Shown: positions 1-8,483 of the stretch, piece after piece
Layout of the letters: each line of letters starts with the position of its first letter
Position numbering within the stretch: position 1 is the first letter of the stretch
Source of the DNA: Enterobacter sp. JUb54
GTDB taxonomy: Bacteria > Pseudomonadota > Gammaproteobacteria > Enterobacterales > Enterobacteriaceae
Assembly: GCF_014298075.1 (NCBI RefSeq)
Contig: NZ_CP060418.1
Location: forward strand, 3,410,001 to 3,474,000
Direction: 5' to 3'
DNA length: 64,000 nt
The notes under the pieces: generated by a model
Database searches by the model: none
The model's input: the letters and a program-made list of their open reading frames with translations, nothing else
Told to the model about the DNA's origin: nothing
Translations under genes and position numbers: made by a program

Positions 1-573
1 GAAATCCAGATTGCCATCATCCAGCAAGCGATACAGCGACGAAAAACCAAAGACAGTCGCGCCTTCATCCAGTACCGTCGCCAGTTGATCCTCCAGCAAA
101 CAGCGGGACAATTCTGAACGGTTACTATCGGTGGTAATTAGCTTTTCCAGTTGATGGCTGAAGGTTTGCGGATACCAGATAGCATCCGGCGCTGCCACGT
201 CTTTCGTGCTGTTAATCAGGGTATCGAGCATACTGTTGTGAATAATCAACAGCGCTGTTTGGGCAAAAACGCCGCTGCGCCCTGCAACTTCATCGCGCAA
301 ATGAGAAATGTAGTTTTCTGTGAATGCTGGAGCCTCGGCACCGTGCAGTACAGGAATAAGCTGAACACCATTGCAGGGAAGGCAATCAATATATTGCCCT
401 GGCACAATTTCCAACTGATTGCCGTCCGCCAGAGAGACGAATGCTTCCCAGAGTTTTAGGGCATTATCGGGATCGGGAGATTTGAACTGGTAGCGCTCGC
501 CGGGCTGAATGATGCCACCTACCCATTCAATAAAGGTTTCGGCCAGATAGGTTTCATACTGTTTTACGGACAT
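1..573 (-). CDS. dptH: DptH, phosphorothioation-dependent restriction protein (5' part only)
   Basis: Open reading frame running off the left edge; 191 codons are visible from an ATG at 573 (MSVKQYETYLAETFIEWVGG). In dpt/dnd clusters the gene after dptF and dptG is dptH, a large ATPase-like component needed for restriction of DNA lacking phosphorothioate marks. The identification rests mainly on order and direction: it starts inside the last codons of dptG (20-bp overlap, 554-573), which implies translational coupling. The ATPase motifs would lie further along, outside the window, so intactness cannot be judged. No shift or stop is seen in the visible part. Confidence 0.75.
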   Translation of the reverse strand, partial: MSVKQYETYLAETFIEWVGGIIQPGERYQFKSPDPDNALKLWEAFVSLADGNQLEIVPGQYIDCLPCNGVQLIPVLHGAEAPAFTENYISHLRDEVAGRSGVFAQTALLIIHNSMLDTLINSTKDVAAPDAIWYPQTFSHQLEKLITTDSNRSELSRCLLEDQLATVLDEGATVFGFSSLYRLLDDGNLDF

Positions 574-1879
574 ACACGGCGTCTCCACTATCACTCATTC
601 GCTCTACATTTCCCATGCGTTCATAAAACGCCACCAGCGTTTGCGCCGACTGGTTGTCCAGATAAAAACCGCGCTGTTCAAAACCACGCAGCAGTTCGTG
701 CAGGCGGAGTTTGTCATTTTTGCCCACAGTGAGATTGGTCAGCAACAGAAGACGATCCTGATTCAGCACCAGCACTTTCCCTGCCCGACCACGCACCTGA
801 ATGAAGTCAGTGCAAATCTGGTTTTCCAGCTCATTAACGTATTTACGATTTACCGTCGCGCGGTCAGTTTTTTTACCCTGGAACTGCTCTACGGCAACGG
901 ATAAGAGCTGTTTGAAGGCATTTTCCAGGTTTGTTGCGCGTTCACGAGCTGGAAGATCTCGTTCTTCCTTACTAATAAATTTTTGTATGTAATCATTAAG
1001 CTCATCTAACACTTGATTTGGGGTGCCCGAATAACTCAAACAATCCTGATATACCTGCCAGAGAGGGCGTTTTTTCGCCCCTTTTACCTGCAACACCTCC
1101 AGCGCGGAAAGTATCGGGAACAGTTTTTCGCTCTGGCTGGCGAACAGCTTATAGCCATAACGTTTCACCTTTTCCCGTTCAGAGCTGGCTTTTTCGCTAT
1201 CAAGAATAAAAAACAGCGATTTGCTTTGTGGTTCACCGTCCTGCCAGTTGTCCAGATTGAGCGCCAGTTGAGCGCACCAGCTAAAGGCGTACAAACGTAG
1301 GGTGTTGGTCAATTCTTGTAAAAGGTATTGTGGGTGCTCCGCCAAAAACGCCAGATCGGACTGAAAACACGTGACCATATACGGAAGATAGGGTTGCTCT
1401 TCGGCAAAAGGTCCTTTCCCCAGCAATTTTATTTTTTCATTGAGCTTATTCAGCATTTGCTGCTCAATGAAGTTCAGTCTGTCCTGTATGGGGTAACGAA
1501 GGCTGAAATCGCCCATCAAATTGGCAAATAGCGTGCCAAGTCGTTTATCTGCCGTTGAACCGGCACTTATTTTTTCACCATTAAACTGGGCGTGGAACAG
1601 TAAAAAAAGTGGGGAGACACGGAAAATATCCTGACTGGAAAAATACATCCGTTCCAGCACGGACCAGAATGCAGGCTCATCAAGCAGCTCCTGCAGATGT
1701 GTTTTACAATCTTCACGGAATTGTTCGGGATCGTAAGCTTCGATTTTGCGTTTCAGGGCGTAGCTAAGGACCAGACCGGTGACGAATTGCCAGCTAATAT
1801 CGTTATTTTTATTGCGCACAGGCAGGTAACTATCCAGTTGATTGTTACCCACTTTTAACTCGTTTGCGATAGGGTACAT
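554..1879 (-). CDS. dptG: DptG, phosphorothioation-dependent restriction protein
   Basis: 441-residue protein recognised as DptG, one of three proteins (DptF, DptG, DptH) that attack DNA lacking phosphorothioate modification in Dnd systems of Salmonella and E. coli. I see no catalytic motif or membrane segment; it is a soluble, helix-rich protein and the family has no well-defined biochemical role. The ATG at 1879 follows a good GGAGG ribosome site eight bases upstream, placed at the end of dptF. Only four bases separate it from dptF, and dptH begins before its stop, so the three form one leftward operon. Length and start look complete. Confidence 0.83.
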   Translation of the reverse strand: MYPIANELKVGNNQLDSYLPVRNKNNDISWQFVTGLVLSYALKRKIEAYDPEQFREDCKTHLQELLDEPAFWSVLERMYFSSQDIFRVSPLFLLFHAQFNGEKISAGSTADKRLGTLFANLMGDFSLRYPIQDRLNFIEQQMLNKLNEKIKLLGKGPFAEEQPYLPYMVTCFQSDLAFLAEHPQYLLQELTNTLRLYAFSWCAQLALNLDNWQDGEPQSKSLFFILDSEKASSEREKVKRYGYKLFASQSEKLFPILSALEVLQVKGAKKRPLWQVYQDCLSYSGTPNQVLDELNDYIQKFISKEERDLPARERATNLENAFKQLLSVAVEQFQGKKTDRATVNRKYVNELENQICTDFIQVRGRAGKVLVLNQDRLLLLTNLTVGKNDKLRLHELLRGFEQRGFYLDNQSAQTLVAFYERMGNVERMSDSGDAVYVRKTV

Positions 1880-1883
1880 TCTG

Positions 1884-3533
1884 CTAACCCTCCATACCGC
1901 TAATAGTGATCATATCGTCATCCGCCTTTGCACGATAAACCCGTTGTCTGCCATCATAAAATTTGATTTCGCTGCTGGATTTAGCCTGCTCCGCGATCAA
2001 CTCAACAATTTCATCCAGTAACACGATGGCATTTTTATCGTATTTATTCGGACGATAGCCATTATTCAACTTGTCCAGTAATTCGAACAAATTAAGCCCG
2101 ATATGGATATGCGGCAGTGGATTTCGCCCCACCTTTAAATAGACATCGAAGCCAGTTGGATGAGCCGTATGTTTATTACGGATAGCATCCCAATCAGGCT
2201 TCACCTCTACCGGTGCGGTTATTTTCACCCCACCAAACTCACCCAAAAAGAACTCTTCTTTTTGCATACTTAATTCAGGTGCTTTGCGGTTAGCATAGCG
2301 CTGGATACCCGCGATAAGCTCAAAAGCATAGAAGCGATTCAGTGATCTTTTTTGCTCCGGATCTGCTGTGTAATTTCTATGCAAATGCCAGATTTCTGAG
2401 TAACGTTCAAACAACGATTCGTTAAAGAACGCGGAAAATCTCCGATGATAATCATTACCCAACGACTCGTGCTGCAACAGCCAGAAAAGCCGGATCAAGG
2501 AGGTTGCGTCACCGGGCTTAACGCTCTGGCGCTCAAACTTAATGTGCAACGGCTCAAGTGCGGCTAAAAAATCATCGAGATCAGCGTCAACCAGTCCCAG
2601 TTCATAGCGCAAAACAAACTGATCAAGTTCATAGGTGTGCAATCTGGCGGGATCAAAATCGGAAACTTTTTTAATCAGATCATTTTCTGCACCGATGAAG
2701 AGATTATCAAATAAGTAGCCAGGCCCCATCAACAGATGATGCAGAAAGTCCAACAGCGTTCGGGTCGTGACAAACTGGTCTTTAATCAACCGCGCTTTAA
2801 AGAGCTGCGTAATTAATACATTCTGCACGCCAGGCATGCAAAGCAATTTAAAGTTTGCGACCTCTTTTAGATCTGGATTAATTAACTCATCGCGCCGAAA
2901 GATAAACTGAAATAAATTGTTATCATCGTCTCGAGTTAAGTTATCTAATAAGGCTTTAATAAATGATGAATAGTTTTTATTTTCGTTAAACTGGAATTTA
3001 GGATAGTGTTCAAAATCAAAAAAAGAACAATTCTCGTTACGATAAGGACGGCTTGCATCCTGATGCCCTGATAAAAATGAGTCAATTGCAGACCGGATCA
3101 CCTTATGGCATTCAGCACCTTCTCGGGCAAAGTTGGCAAGCATTCCGGTGTTGATGCCAATGAGCAATGGAGATGACTGCTGATGATGATTAGCAAATAA
3201 CTCATTCAAAGCATCAATAGCTGATTGTCGAGGGGCAAAACTATGAGTGGCATCCAGATGGAAAATAAATCGCCGCTGATAACGCGGATCTGACTGACAG
3301 CGGGTTAAAATTTCGGACTTTCCATCCCCGCTACTGCCGCACAAAAAAATGATTTCACCGGGTTTAGCAACATCCAGATAGCGTTGTAATTCGGTTTCAA
3401 TTTCTTGTTTAACAAAGAGTTGTTCCTTTAACTGATCGAACTCATCCTTCTGACGGTGTGTCACGGTGGTGACGGAAAACGAAGATGACTTCGCAAGTAC
3501 ACCCAACGCTTTACGTAATGTGATTGCGCTCAT
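1884..3533 (-). CDS. dptF: DptF, phosphorothioation-dependent restriction ATPase
   Basis: About 549 residues. A P-loop GSSGDGKS lies near residues 66-73 (FLCGSSGDGKSEIL), marking a nucleoside triphosphatase; the rest matches DptF, the first protein of the DptFGH restriction complex that acts with DndBCDE modification enzymes. I chose the ATG at 3533 (MSAITLRKALG), preceded by AGAGAACATGAAGTT. An in-frame GTG at 3563 would add ten residues and has no ribosome site. It is the first gene of the operon and lies directly inward of the island integrase. The modification genes dndBCDE are not in the window, so whether this host is marked cannot be told. Confidence 0.85.
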   Translation of the reverse strand: MSAITLRKALGVLAKSSSFSVTTVTHRQKDEFDQLKEQLFVKQEIETELQRYLDVAKPGEIIFLCGSSGDGKSEILTRCQSDPRYQRRFIFHLDATHSFAPRQSAIDALNELFANHHQQSSPLLIGINTGMLANFAREGAECHKVIRSAIDSFLSGHQDASRPYRNENCSFFDFEHYPKFQFNENKNYSSFIKALLDNLTRDDDNNLFQFIFRRDELINPDLKEVANFKLLCMPGVQNVLITQLFKARLIKDQFVTTRTLLDFLHHLLMGPGYLFDNLFIGAENDLIKKVSDFDPARLHTYELDQFVLRYELGLVDADLDDFLAALEPLHIKFERQSVKPGDATSLIRLFWLLQHESLGNDYHRRFSAFFNESLFERYSEIWHLHRNYTADPEQKRSLNRFYAFELIAGIQRYANRKAPELSMQKEEFFLGEFGGVKITAPVEVKPDWDAIRNKHTAHPTGFDVYLKVGRNPLPHIHIGLNLFELLDKLNNGYRPNKYDKNAIVLLDEIVELIAEQAKSSSEIKFYDGRQRVYRAKADDDMITISGMEG

Positions 3534-3692
3534 AACTTCATGTTCTCTAAAGTAGGAATACACCTATTCTATAAAAGCTACCCACTGATATCTATAGGCT
3601 CTTTGACACATTCATTACGAGCAATTTCAAAATTGTGTATTTTCCTTTCCGTCCATGAAACACATCCAGAGATGGCGGGTCAAGTCCATACA

Positions 3693-3722
3693 TCAACCAG
3701 CTTCACTTTGGAAGCTGGTTGA
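3693..3722. terminator. 12-bp perfect hairpin between dptF and the integrase
   Basis: Inverted repeat with 12-bp arms (TCAACCAGCTTC / GAAGCTGGTTGA) and a 6-base loop, about 30 bp beyond the integrase stop. It lacks a clear run of T on either strand, so it may be a weak or factor-assisted terminator, or a boundary that shields dptF from integrase transcription. The rest of 3534-3750 shows no gene; dptF transcription must start here. Confidence 0.5.
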
Positions 3723-3750
3723 TTGATTGTATATTAATTAAACATATACA

Positions 3751-5016
3751 CTAAATATTACCACGATTGACTTTTGCATAGTCAAACGGCGTAATCCCAC
3801 TCTCCCGATTCCCATCCAGAAAGTCAGCCCACCATTGCAGCATCAGTTTGCGTTCATCCAGATGCTCTGCTTTATGAATATAAGCCGCACGTACTAAGTT
3901 ACGCTCCATATGGCTCATCTGACGCTCTACCGCATCCCTCGACCACAACCCTGATTCAATCAACGAACTACAGGCCATTGTTCTGAAACCATGCCCACAA
4001 ACCTCCACCTTAGTGTCATATCCCATGACGCGCAGTGCCTTGTTCACCGTGTTTTCACTCATGGGCTTATGAGGGTTATGATCGCCAACGAAAACAAAGT
4101 CACGATCACCACTGATCTTGTGGACCTGTTGAAGGATTACTAATGCCTGACGAGACAGAGGAACTAAATGAGGTGTGCGCATTTTAGAACCTCGTTGCGA
4201 ATGCTTAACACCTTCTATAGCTTCTCGTTCTGCCGGGATTGTCCACATTGCCCTTTCAAAATCGATCTCGGGCCAACGAGCAAAGCGCAACTCACTGGAA
4301 CGAATAAAGATTAATAACGTGAGCTCAACAGCCAGACGGGTTAAAGGTCGTCCGGAGTAGCTATCAATTCGCTGGAGTAGTTCAGGTAAGCGTTTCAGTT
4401 CAAGTGCTGGTCGATGGACACGATTACTTGAAGCAACTGCCCCAGCCATCTCCTGAGCAGGATTGTAATCGATCAAACCGCTTTGCACTGCATAACGCAT
4501 AATCGCATTGGTACGCTGCTGAAGACGCGAAGCCACTTCAAGACGCCCTGTAGCCTCAACTACTTTGATAGGGACAAGGAGATCGCGCGTACTAAAACTA
4601 TCAATACTCCGCTTCCCAATTGCTGGGAACAAATTATCTTCCAAGCTCTTCAGCACCCGTCGGCTATGTTCTTCTGTCCATTTTTTATTTGCTGCGTGCC
4701 ACTCTCTGGCAACTGACTCAAAGGTAATAGCCTCTTTCGTCTGCTCTTCTTTCACTGCACGTTTGTGTTCACGGGGATCGATGCCTGCAGCAACAAGCTT
4801 TCTGGCCTCTTCCCTTTTTTGACGAGCATCTGCCAGTGACGTTTCAGGATAAACCCCAAATGCCATCAGGTGCTGCTTACCACCAAAGCGAAAGCGGAAC
4901 CGCCAGTATTTTGAGCCGTTAGGGTGAATGAGCAAAAACATGCCATCCCCATCGACAAGGGTATACTCCTTTTCCTGTGGTTTTGCTGAGCGCACTTTGA
5001 TATCTGTCAGAGCCAT
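3751..5016 (-). CDS. P4-like tyrosine integrase of a leuX genomic island
   Basis: 421 residues, the usual size for P4-type integrases that insert islands at tRNA genes. The N-terminal DUF4102/arm-binding domain (MALTDIKVRSAKPQEK) is followed by a core-binding region near 100-190 and the catalytic domain. Visible active-site residues are Arg239 (IRSSELR), His342 and Arg345 (HGFR), His369 (MSHME) and Tyr379 (RAAYIHK). The ATG at 5016 has an AAGGAG site seven bases upstream. It reads in the same direction as leuX, about 200 bp from the tRNA 3' end, as in many leuX islands. The full catalytic set suggests the island could still excise. Confidence 0.93.
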   Translation of the reverse strand: MALTDIKVRSAKPQEKEYTLVDGDGMFLLIHPNGSKYWRFRFRFGGKQHLMAFGVYPETSLADARQKREEARKLVAAGIDPREHKRAVKEEQTKEAITFESVAREWHAANKKWTEEHSRRVLKSLEDNLFPAIGKRSIDSFSTRDLLVPIKVVEATGRLEVASRLQQRTNAIMRYAVQSGLIDYNPAQEMAGAVASSNRVHRPALELKRLPELLQRIDSYSGRPLTRLAVELTLLIFIRSSELRFARWPEIDFERAMWTIPAEREAIEGVKHSQRGSKMRTPHLVPLSRQALVILQQVHKISGDRDFVFVGDHNPHKPMSENTVNKALRVMGYDTKVEVCGHGFRTMACSSLIESGLWSRDAVERQMSHMERNLVRAAYIHKAEHLDERKLMLQWWADFLDGNRESGITPFDYAKVNRGNI

Positions 5017-5041
5017 AAAAGCTCTCCTTCCATGTGCCGAA

Positions 5042-5140
5042 GTGAGTATACAACCATTATCGAACCAACAAATATACTCGGTTCTATACTCACAAGCGAC
5101 TTGATGTGGGTTGACTCAGATTGACTTAGGTTGAGTGAAA
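5042..5140. repeat. Inverted repeat and four 10-bp iterons between integrase and leuX
   Basis: Two kinds of repeat lie just upstream of the integrase. GTGAGTATA (5042-5050) and TATACTCAC (5085-5093) form a perfect 9-bp inverted pair, with a further TATACTC at 5073-5079. Next come four TTGA-led repeats in exact 10-bp register at 5101, 5111, 5121 and 5131 (TTGATGTGGG, TTGACTCAGA, TTGACTTAGG, TTGAGTGAAA). The position between int and the attachment site suits integrase arm-type sites, excisionase sites or an autoregulated int promoter. The repeats are seen; the role is inferred. Confidence 0.55.
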
Positions 5141-5178
5141 AAGCGAGGAAAGCCTTGCGGATACTGGATTTCTGGCAC

Positions 5179-5202
5179 AAAAAAAGACGTCCGTTGACGT
5201 CT
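5179..5202 (-). terminator. Rho-independent terminator of leuX
   Basis: On the minus strand AGACGT, loop, ACGTCT is followed by seven T, starting about 14 bases after the tRNA 3' end. A textbook intrinsic terminator that should separate leuX from the integrase gene. Confidence 0.85.
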
Positions 5203-5215
5203 ATTGATGTTCCGA

Positions 5216-5237
5216 TGGTGCCGAAGGCCGGACTCGA
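5216..5237 (-). other. Probable attachment-site core in the leuX 3' end
   Basis: P4-type islands at leuX normally recombine within the last ~20 bases of the tRNA, from the T-loop through CCA. The integrase lies immediately beyond this segment. The partner repeat at the far island end would be left of position 1, so the exact core cannot be read here. Confidence 0.5.
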
Positions 5238-5300
5238 ACCGGCACGTATTTCTACGGTTGATTTTGAATCAACTGCGTCTACCGATTTCGCCACTTCGGC
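5216..5300 (-). tRNA. leuX: tRNA-Leu (CAA anticodon)
   Basis: 85-nt leucine tRNA including an encoded CCA end. The acceptor stem GCCGAAG pairs with CTTCGGC, the anticodon loop reads TTCAAAA (anticodon CAA), and there is a long variable arm and a GGTTCGAGTCC T-loop. It reads UUG leucine codons. This gene is a well-known integration hot spot; here the 3' end faces the integrase and dpt genes, so the island rebuilt an intact tRNA. Confidence 0.97.
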
Positions 5301-5326
5301 ACTGAAGGGATACGGAAACGTTGTGG

Positions 5327-5354
5327 ATTATACCTGTCGATGGCCGCCATGCAA
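5327..5354 (-). promoter_or_regulatory. leuX promoter
   Basis: On the minus strand TTGCAT (-35), a 16-bp spacer and a perfect TATAAT (-10), ending 27 bp before the tRNA 5' end. The remaining DNA up to ahr (5355-5560) shows no convincing gene. Confidence 0.75.
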
Positions 5355-5560
5355 GCGCCAGCGTATGCCAGCCTCGCTAAGTGTTGAAAAAAACAGCGTT
5401 TAGTCCCTCAACTCTCCGTTGCTGCTCCCCGCAACGCCTCAGCGCCGCCATTTCCCTCACGCCTCCTTCTGCCAAGCGCCTACCCGCCCGATGCTCTACA
5501 CTTTCTGTTTATCTGAGCCTGGCCAGACAACGCACACTACGCCAAACCAAGGAAACCGTC

Positions 5561-6580
5561 ATGAGCACCATTAAAAGCTACGCCGCCAAAGAAGCGGGCG
5601 CCGACCTGTCGCCATGGGAATACGACGCGGGCGAACTGCTGCCCCAGGACGTCGAAGTGCAGGTTGAATACTGCGGGATCTGCCACTCTGACCTGTCGAT
5701 GATCGACAACGAATGGGGCATGTCGAGCTATCCGCTGGTTGCCGGCCACGAAGTGATCGGCCACGTCTCGGCGCTGGGCAGCTCAGCGCAGAATAAAGGA
5801 CTGAAGATCGGCCAGAAGGTGGGGATCGGCTGGACCGCCCGCAGCTGCGGGCACTGCGACGCCTGTATCAGCGGCAACCAGATCAACTGCCTGGAAGGCT
5901 CGGTACCGACCATCATCAACCGTGGCGGCTTCGCCGATAAACTGCGCGCCGACTGGCAATGGGTGATCCCCCTGCCGGAAAGCATCGACATCGAAACCGC
6001 AGGCCCTATGCTCTGCGGCGGCATCACCGTCTTTAAACCCCTGCTGATGCACCACGTCACCGCCACCAGCCGCGTCGGCGTCATTGGTATCGGCGGCCTG
6101 GGCCACATCGCCATCAAACTGCTGCACGCCATGGGTGCGGAAGTTACTGCCTTTAGCTCGAATCCGGCGAAAGAGCAGGAAGTGCTGGCAATGGGTGCCG
6201 ATCGTGTGGTCAACAGCCGCGATCCGCAAGCCTTAAAAGCGCTGGCCGGTCAGTTTGACCTGATCATCAACACCGTCGCGGTGGACCTCGAATGGCAGCC
6301 GTACTTTGAAGCGCTGGCCTACGGCGGCAACTTCCACACCGTCGGCGCGGTGATGAAACCCCTGCAGGTCCCGGCCTTTACCCTGATTGGCGGCGACCGC
6401 AGCATCTCCGGCTCGGCCACCGGCAACCCGTCTGAACTGCGCAAGCTGATGAAATTTGCCGGGCGCAGTAAAGTTGCCCCGACCACCGAACTGTTCCCGA
6501 TGTCGCAGATCAACGATGCCCTGAAGCACGTGCGCGATGGCAAAGCCCGCTATCGCGTGGTGCTGAAAGCCGACTTCTAA
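5561..6580 (+). CDS. ahr: NADPH-dependent aldehyde reductase Ahr (YjgB)
   Basis: 339 residues, a zinc-dependent medium-chain alcohol dehydrogenase close to E. coli Ahr (340 aa), which reduces a broad range of aldehydes with NADPH in the cytoplasm. Visible features are the catalytic-zinc motif CGICHSD (Cys38), GHEVIG, a structural-zinc Cys cluster ([15 protein letters not shown]) and the Rossmann loop GIGGLGHI. The frame is open back to 5381 but the MSTIKSYA start at 5561 matches the family. Ahr next to leuX is the E. coli arrangement. A strong terminator follows, so it is probably a single-gene unit. Confidence 0.93.
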   Translation: MSTIKSYAAKEAGADLSPWEYDAGELLPQDVEVQVEYCGICHSDLSMIDNEWGMSSYPLVAGHEVIGHVSALGSSAQNKGLKIGQKVGIGWTARSCGHCDACISGNQINCLEGSVPTIINRGGFADKLRADWQWVIPLPESIDIETAGPMLCGGITVFKPLLMHHVTATSRVGVIGIGGLGHIAIKLLHAMGAEVTAFSSNPAKEQEVLAMGADRVVNSRDPQALKALAGQFDLIINTVAVDLEWQPYFEALAYGGNFHTVGAVMKPLQVPAFTLIGGDRSISGSATGNPSELRKLMKFAGRSKVAPTTELFPMSQINDALKHVRDGKARYRVVLKADF

Positions 6581-6595
6581 GCACGACGCTCCCCC

Positions 6596-6622
6596 GCCGG
6601 GCGCCCTTGCGCCCGGCATTTT
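6596..6622 (+). terminator. ahr terminator
   Basis: GCCGGGCGC, loop CCTT, GCGCCCGGC, then ATTTTGC: a 9-bp GC stem with a short T run, 15 bases after the ahr stop. Confidence 0.85.
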
Positions 6623-6639
6623 GCTACCACTTCATCAAA

Positions 6640-6671
6640 CCGTCATCTCCCCGCCATCCCTTTGCAGTCAT
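6640..6671 (+). promoter_or_regulatory. Possible Pho box upstream of the gpdQ operon
   Basis: CCGTCAT (6640), four bases, CCGCCAT (6651) resembles the PhoB pattern of two CTGTCAT repeats 11 bp apart, with mismatches; another CAGTCAT lies at 6665, out of register. PhoB control would fit an operon that releases phosphate esters, as for ugp in E. coli. Weak match, inference only. Confidence 0.3.
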
Positions 6672-6723
6672 TCGTTCCCACAATCCGGGCTTCCACAAAC
6701 GCCTGAACGAGACGTCTGCCACC

Positions 6724-7596
6724 ATGAGAAAAACCTGGCTCCCCTGGCTGATACTGTCGCCTTCTCTGCTGTTTTTACTGCTGTTTACCTGGTTCCCGCT
6801 CGGCCGTTCGGTATACGACAGCCTGTTCGACACCCGCATGGCCAGCGACGGCGCGCCCTTTGTCGGGCTGGATAACTTCGCCCGCCTGTTTGCCGATAAC
6901 GTCTTCTGGCAATCGCTGCTCAATAACCTGCTCTACATCCTGCTGACGGTGATCCCCGGCGTCACCCTGGCCCTGCTGCTGGCGGTGGCCCTCAGCGAAA
7001 ACCACCGCGTGAACCGCTGGCTGCGCACCGCCTTCTTCTTCCCGATGATCATTCCGATGGTCAGCGCCGCCGCGCTGTGGCTGTTTATCTTTATGCCCGG
7101 TCTCGGCCTGCTGGACCACTATCTGGCAAAGCTCTTCGGCCCGATGAATACCAACTGGCTGGGGCACAGCAACAGCGCGCTGCTGGCGCTGGCGCTGATT
7201 GGCGTGTGGAAGTTCGCCGGCTACTACATGCTGTTTTTCCTCGCCGGGTTGCAGAGTATCCCGGCCTCCACTCGCGAAGCGGCGATAATGGAAGGAGCCA
7301 CCCGCAGCCAGGTGTTCTTTAAGGTCACCCTGCCGCTGCTGCGCCCGACCCTCAGCTTCGTCATCACCACCGCGCTTATCTACTCCATCACCCAGATTGA
7401 CCACGTGGCGGTGATGACCCGCGGCGGGCCGGACAACGCCACCACCGTGCTGCTCTACTACATCCAGAATCTGGCGTGGGATACCCACGACCTCGGCAAA
7501 GCCTCTGCCGCCACCTTCCTGACGCTGGCCGGGCTGTTCGCCTTCTCGCTGATCAACCTGAAACTGCTGGAGAAAGGAGCGCACTATGAGCGCTGA
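6724..7596 (+). CDS. ABC transporter permease (UgpA/MalF type) of the gpdQ operon
   Basis: 290 residues with a hydrophobic N-terminus (LILSPSLLFLLLF) and six predicted membrane spans; binding-protein-dependent permease family. The cytoplasmic loop that docks on the ATPase reads EAAIMEGATRSQVFFKVTLP. The ATG at 6724 is chosen because the membrane segment begins at once after it; the frame extends back to 6607 without a ribosome site. First gene of a five-gene operon, overlapping the next by 11 bp. With gpdQ inside the operon the likely cargo is a glycerophosphodiester or related phosphoester. The substrate is inferred from context. Confidence 0.85.
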   Translation: MRKTWLPWLILSPSLLFLLLFTWFPLGRSVYDSLFDTRMASDGAPFVGLDNFARLFADNVFWQSLLNNLLYILLTVIPGVTLALLLAVALSENHRVNRWLRTAFFFPMIIPMVSAAALWLFIFMPGLGLLDHYLAKLFGPMNTNWLGHSNSALLALALIGVWKFAGYYMLFFLAGLQSIPASTREAAIMEGATRSQVFFKVTLPLLRPTLSFVITTALIYSITQIDHVAVMTRGGPDNATTVLLYYIQNLAWDTHDLGKASAATFLTLAGLFAFSLINLKLLEKGAHYER

Positions 7597-8473
7597 AGCC
7601 TCACCGCCGCTGCTGCGAGAGCGGCAGCGATCCCACCCGCTGTGGCTGCGCCTGCGTCGTTCACAGTCGTTTACCCTCAGCGTGCTGATGGCCTGCCTGG
7701 CGCTGCTGTGGGTCAGCCCGCTGCTGTGGATGCTGGCGACCGCCTTCAGCGCCACCACCTTCGGCGAAGACATGGCCTCGCTGCTGCCGCGCCCGCCGCT
7801 GACCCTCGATAACTTCCGCGACGCCTGGGCCAGCGCCGACTGGCTGAGCCTGTACGCTAACACCCTGATCTTCACCTTCGGCACCTTCATCGTGCAACTG
7901 TTCACCATCACCACCGCCGGGTACGTCTTCGCCTGCCACGAGTTCCGCGGCAAACAGACGCTGTTCCTGCTGTTTTTGGTGCAGCTGATGATCATGCCGG
8001 TGGTGATGATGGTGCCGAACATGCTGACCCTGAAAACCTTCGGCCTGCTCAACACCCTCACCGGGGTGATGATGCCCTACTTCACCTCGGCGTTCGGCGT
8101 GTTCCTGATGCGCCAGGCGTTCCTCGCCATCCCCAAAGAGCTGGAAGAAGCTGCCCTGATGGAGGGCTGTCGTTGGTGGCAGGTGCTGTTCCGCGTGCTG
8201 CTGCCGATGTCCTGGCCGTCGGTGCTGGCCTTCGCCACCGTCAGCATTACCTACCACTGGAACGAGTATCTGTGGCCGCTGATGATGCTCAACGATCCCG
8301 ATAAACAGGTGCTCACCGTGGGGCTAGTCTCCTTCGCCATGGGCGCCGAATCCGGCGGCCAGTGGGGCACCATCGGCGCCGGTACCTTGATGGTCTGTCT
8401 GCCGCTGATGCTGGCGTTCATCCTTTTCCAGAAACAGTTCCTGCGAAGCTTCGGCTTCTCCGGGATCAAATAA
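7586..8473 (+). CDS. ABC transporter permease (UgpE/MalG type) of the gpdQ operon
   Basis: 295 residues, the second membrane subunit, with six predicted spans. The conserved EAA loop is present as [21 protein letters not shown]. Its N-terminus carries a charged tail of about 30 residues before the first span. The start lies inside the end of the upstream permease gene (11-bp overlap), so the two are coupled and should form a heterodimer in the inner membrane. The gpdQ start follows ten bases after the stop, behind a GGAGT site. Confidence 0.86.
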   Translation: MSAEASPPLLRERQRSHPLWLRLRRSQSFTLSVLMACLALLWVSPLLWMLATAFSATTFGEDMASLLPRPPLTLDNFRDAWASADWLSLYANTLIFTFGTFIVQLFTITTAGYVFACHEFRGKQTLFLLFLVQLMIMPVVMMVPNMLTLKTFGLLNTLTGVMMPYFTSAFGVFLMRQAFLAIPKELEEAALMEGCRWWQVLFRVLLPMSWPSVLAFATVSITYHWNEYLWPLMMLNDPDKQVLTVGLVSFAMGAESGGQWGTIGAGTLMVCLPLMLAFILFQKQFLRSFGFSGIK

Positions 8474-8483
8474 GGAGTTATCT

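Noticed and set aside
151-459. 102-codon frame opposite dptH
   Set aside because: Lies entirely within the dptH coding region on the other strand, with no ribosome site or recognisable product.
5007-5294. 95-codon frame across leuX on the minus strand
   Set aside because: It reads through the tRNA gene and its terminator; a non-coding region.
1-5300. Possible prophage
   Set aside because: The integrase is P4-like, but no capsid, tail, replication or lysis gene is visible; the cargo is a defence operon, so a genomic island is the better name from this window.
6775-8061. Long antisense open frame (428 codons) opposite the permease genes
   Set aside because: GC-rich codon bias leaves the opposite strand open; the product is Arg/Gln/Gly-rich and the plus-strand genes are complete transporter proteins.
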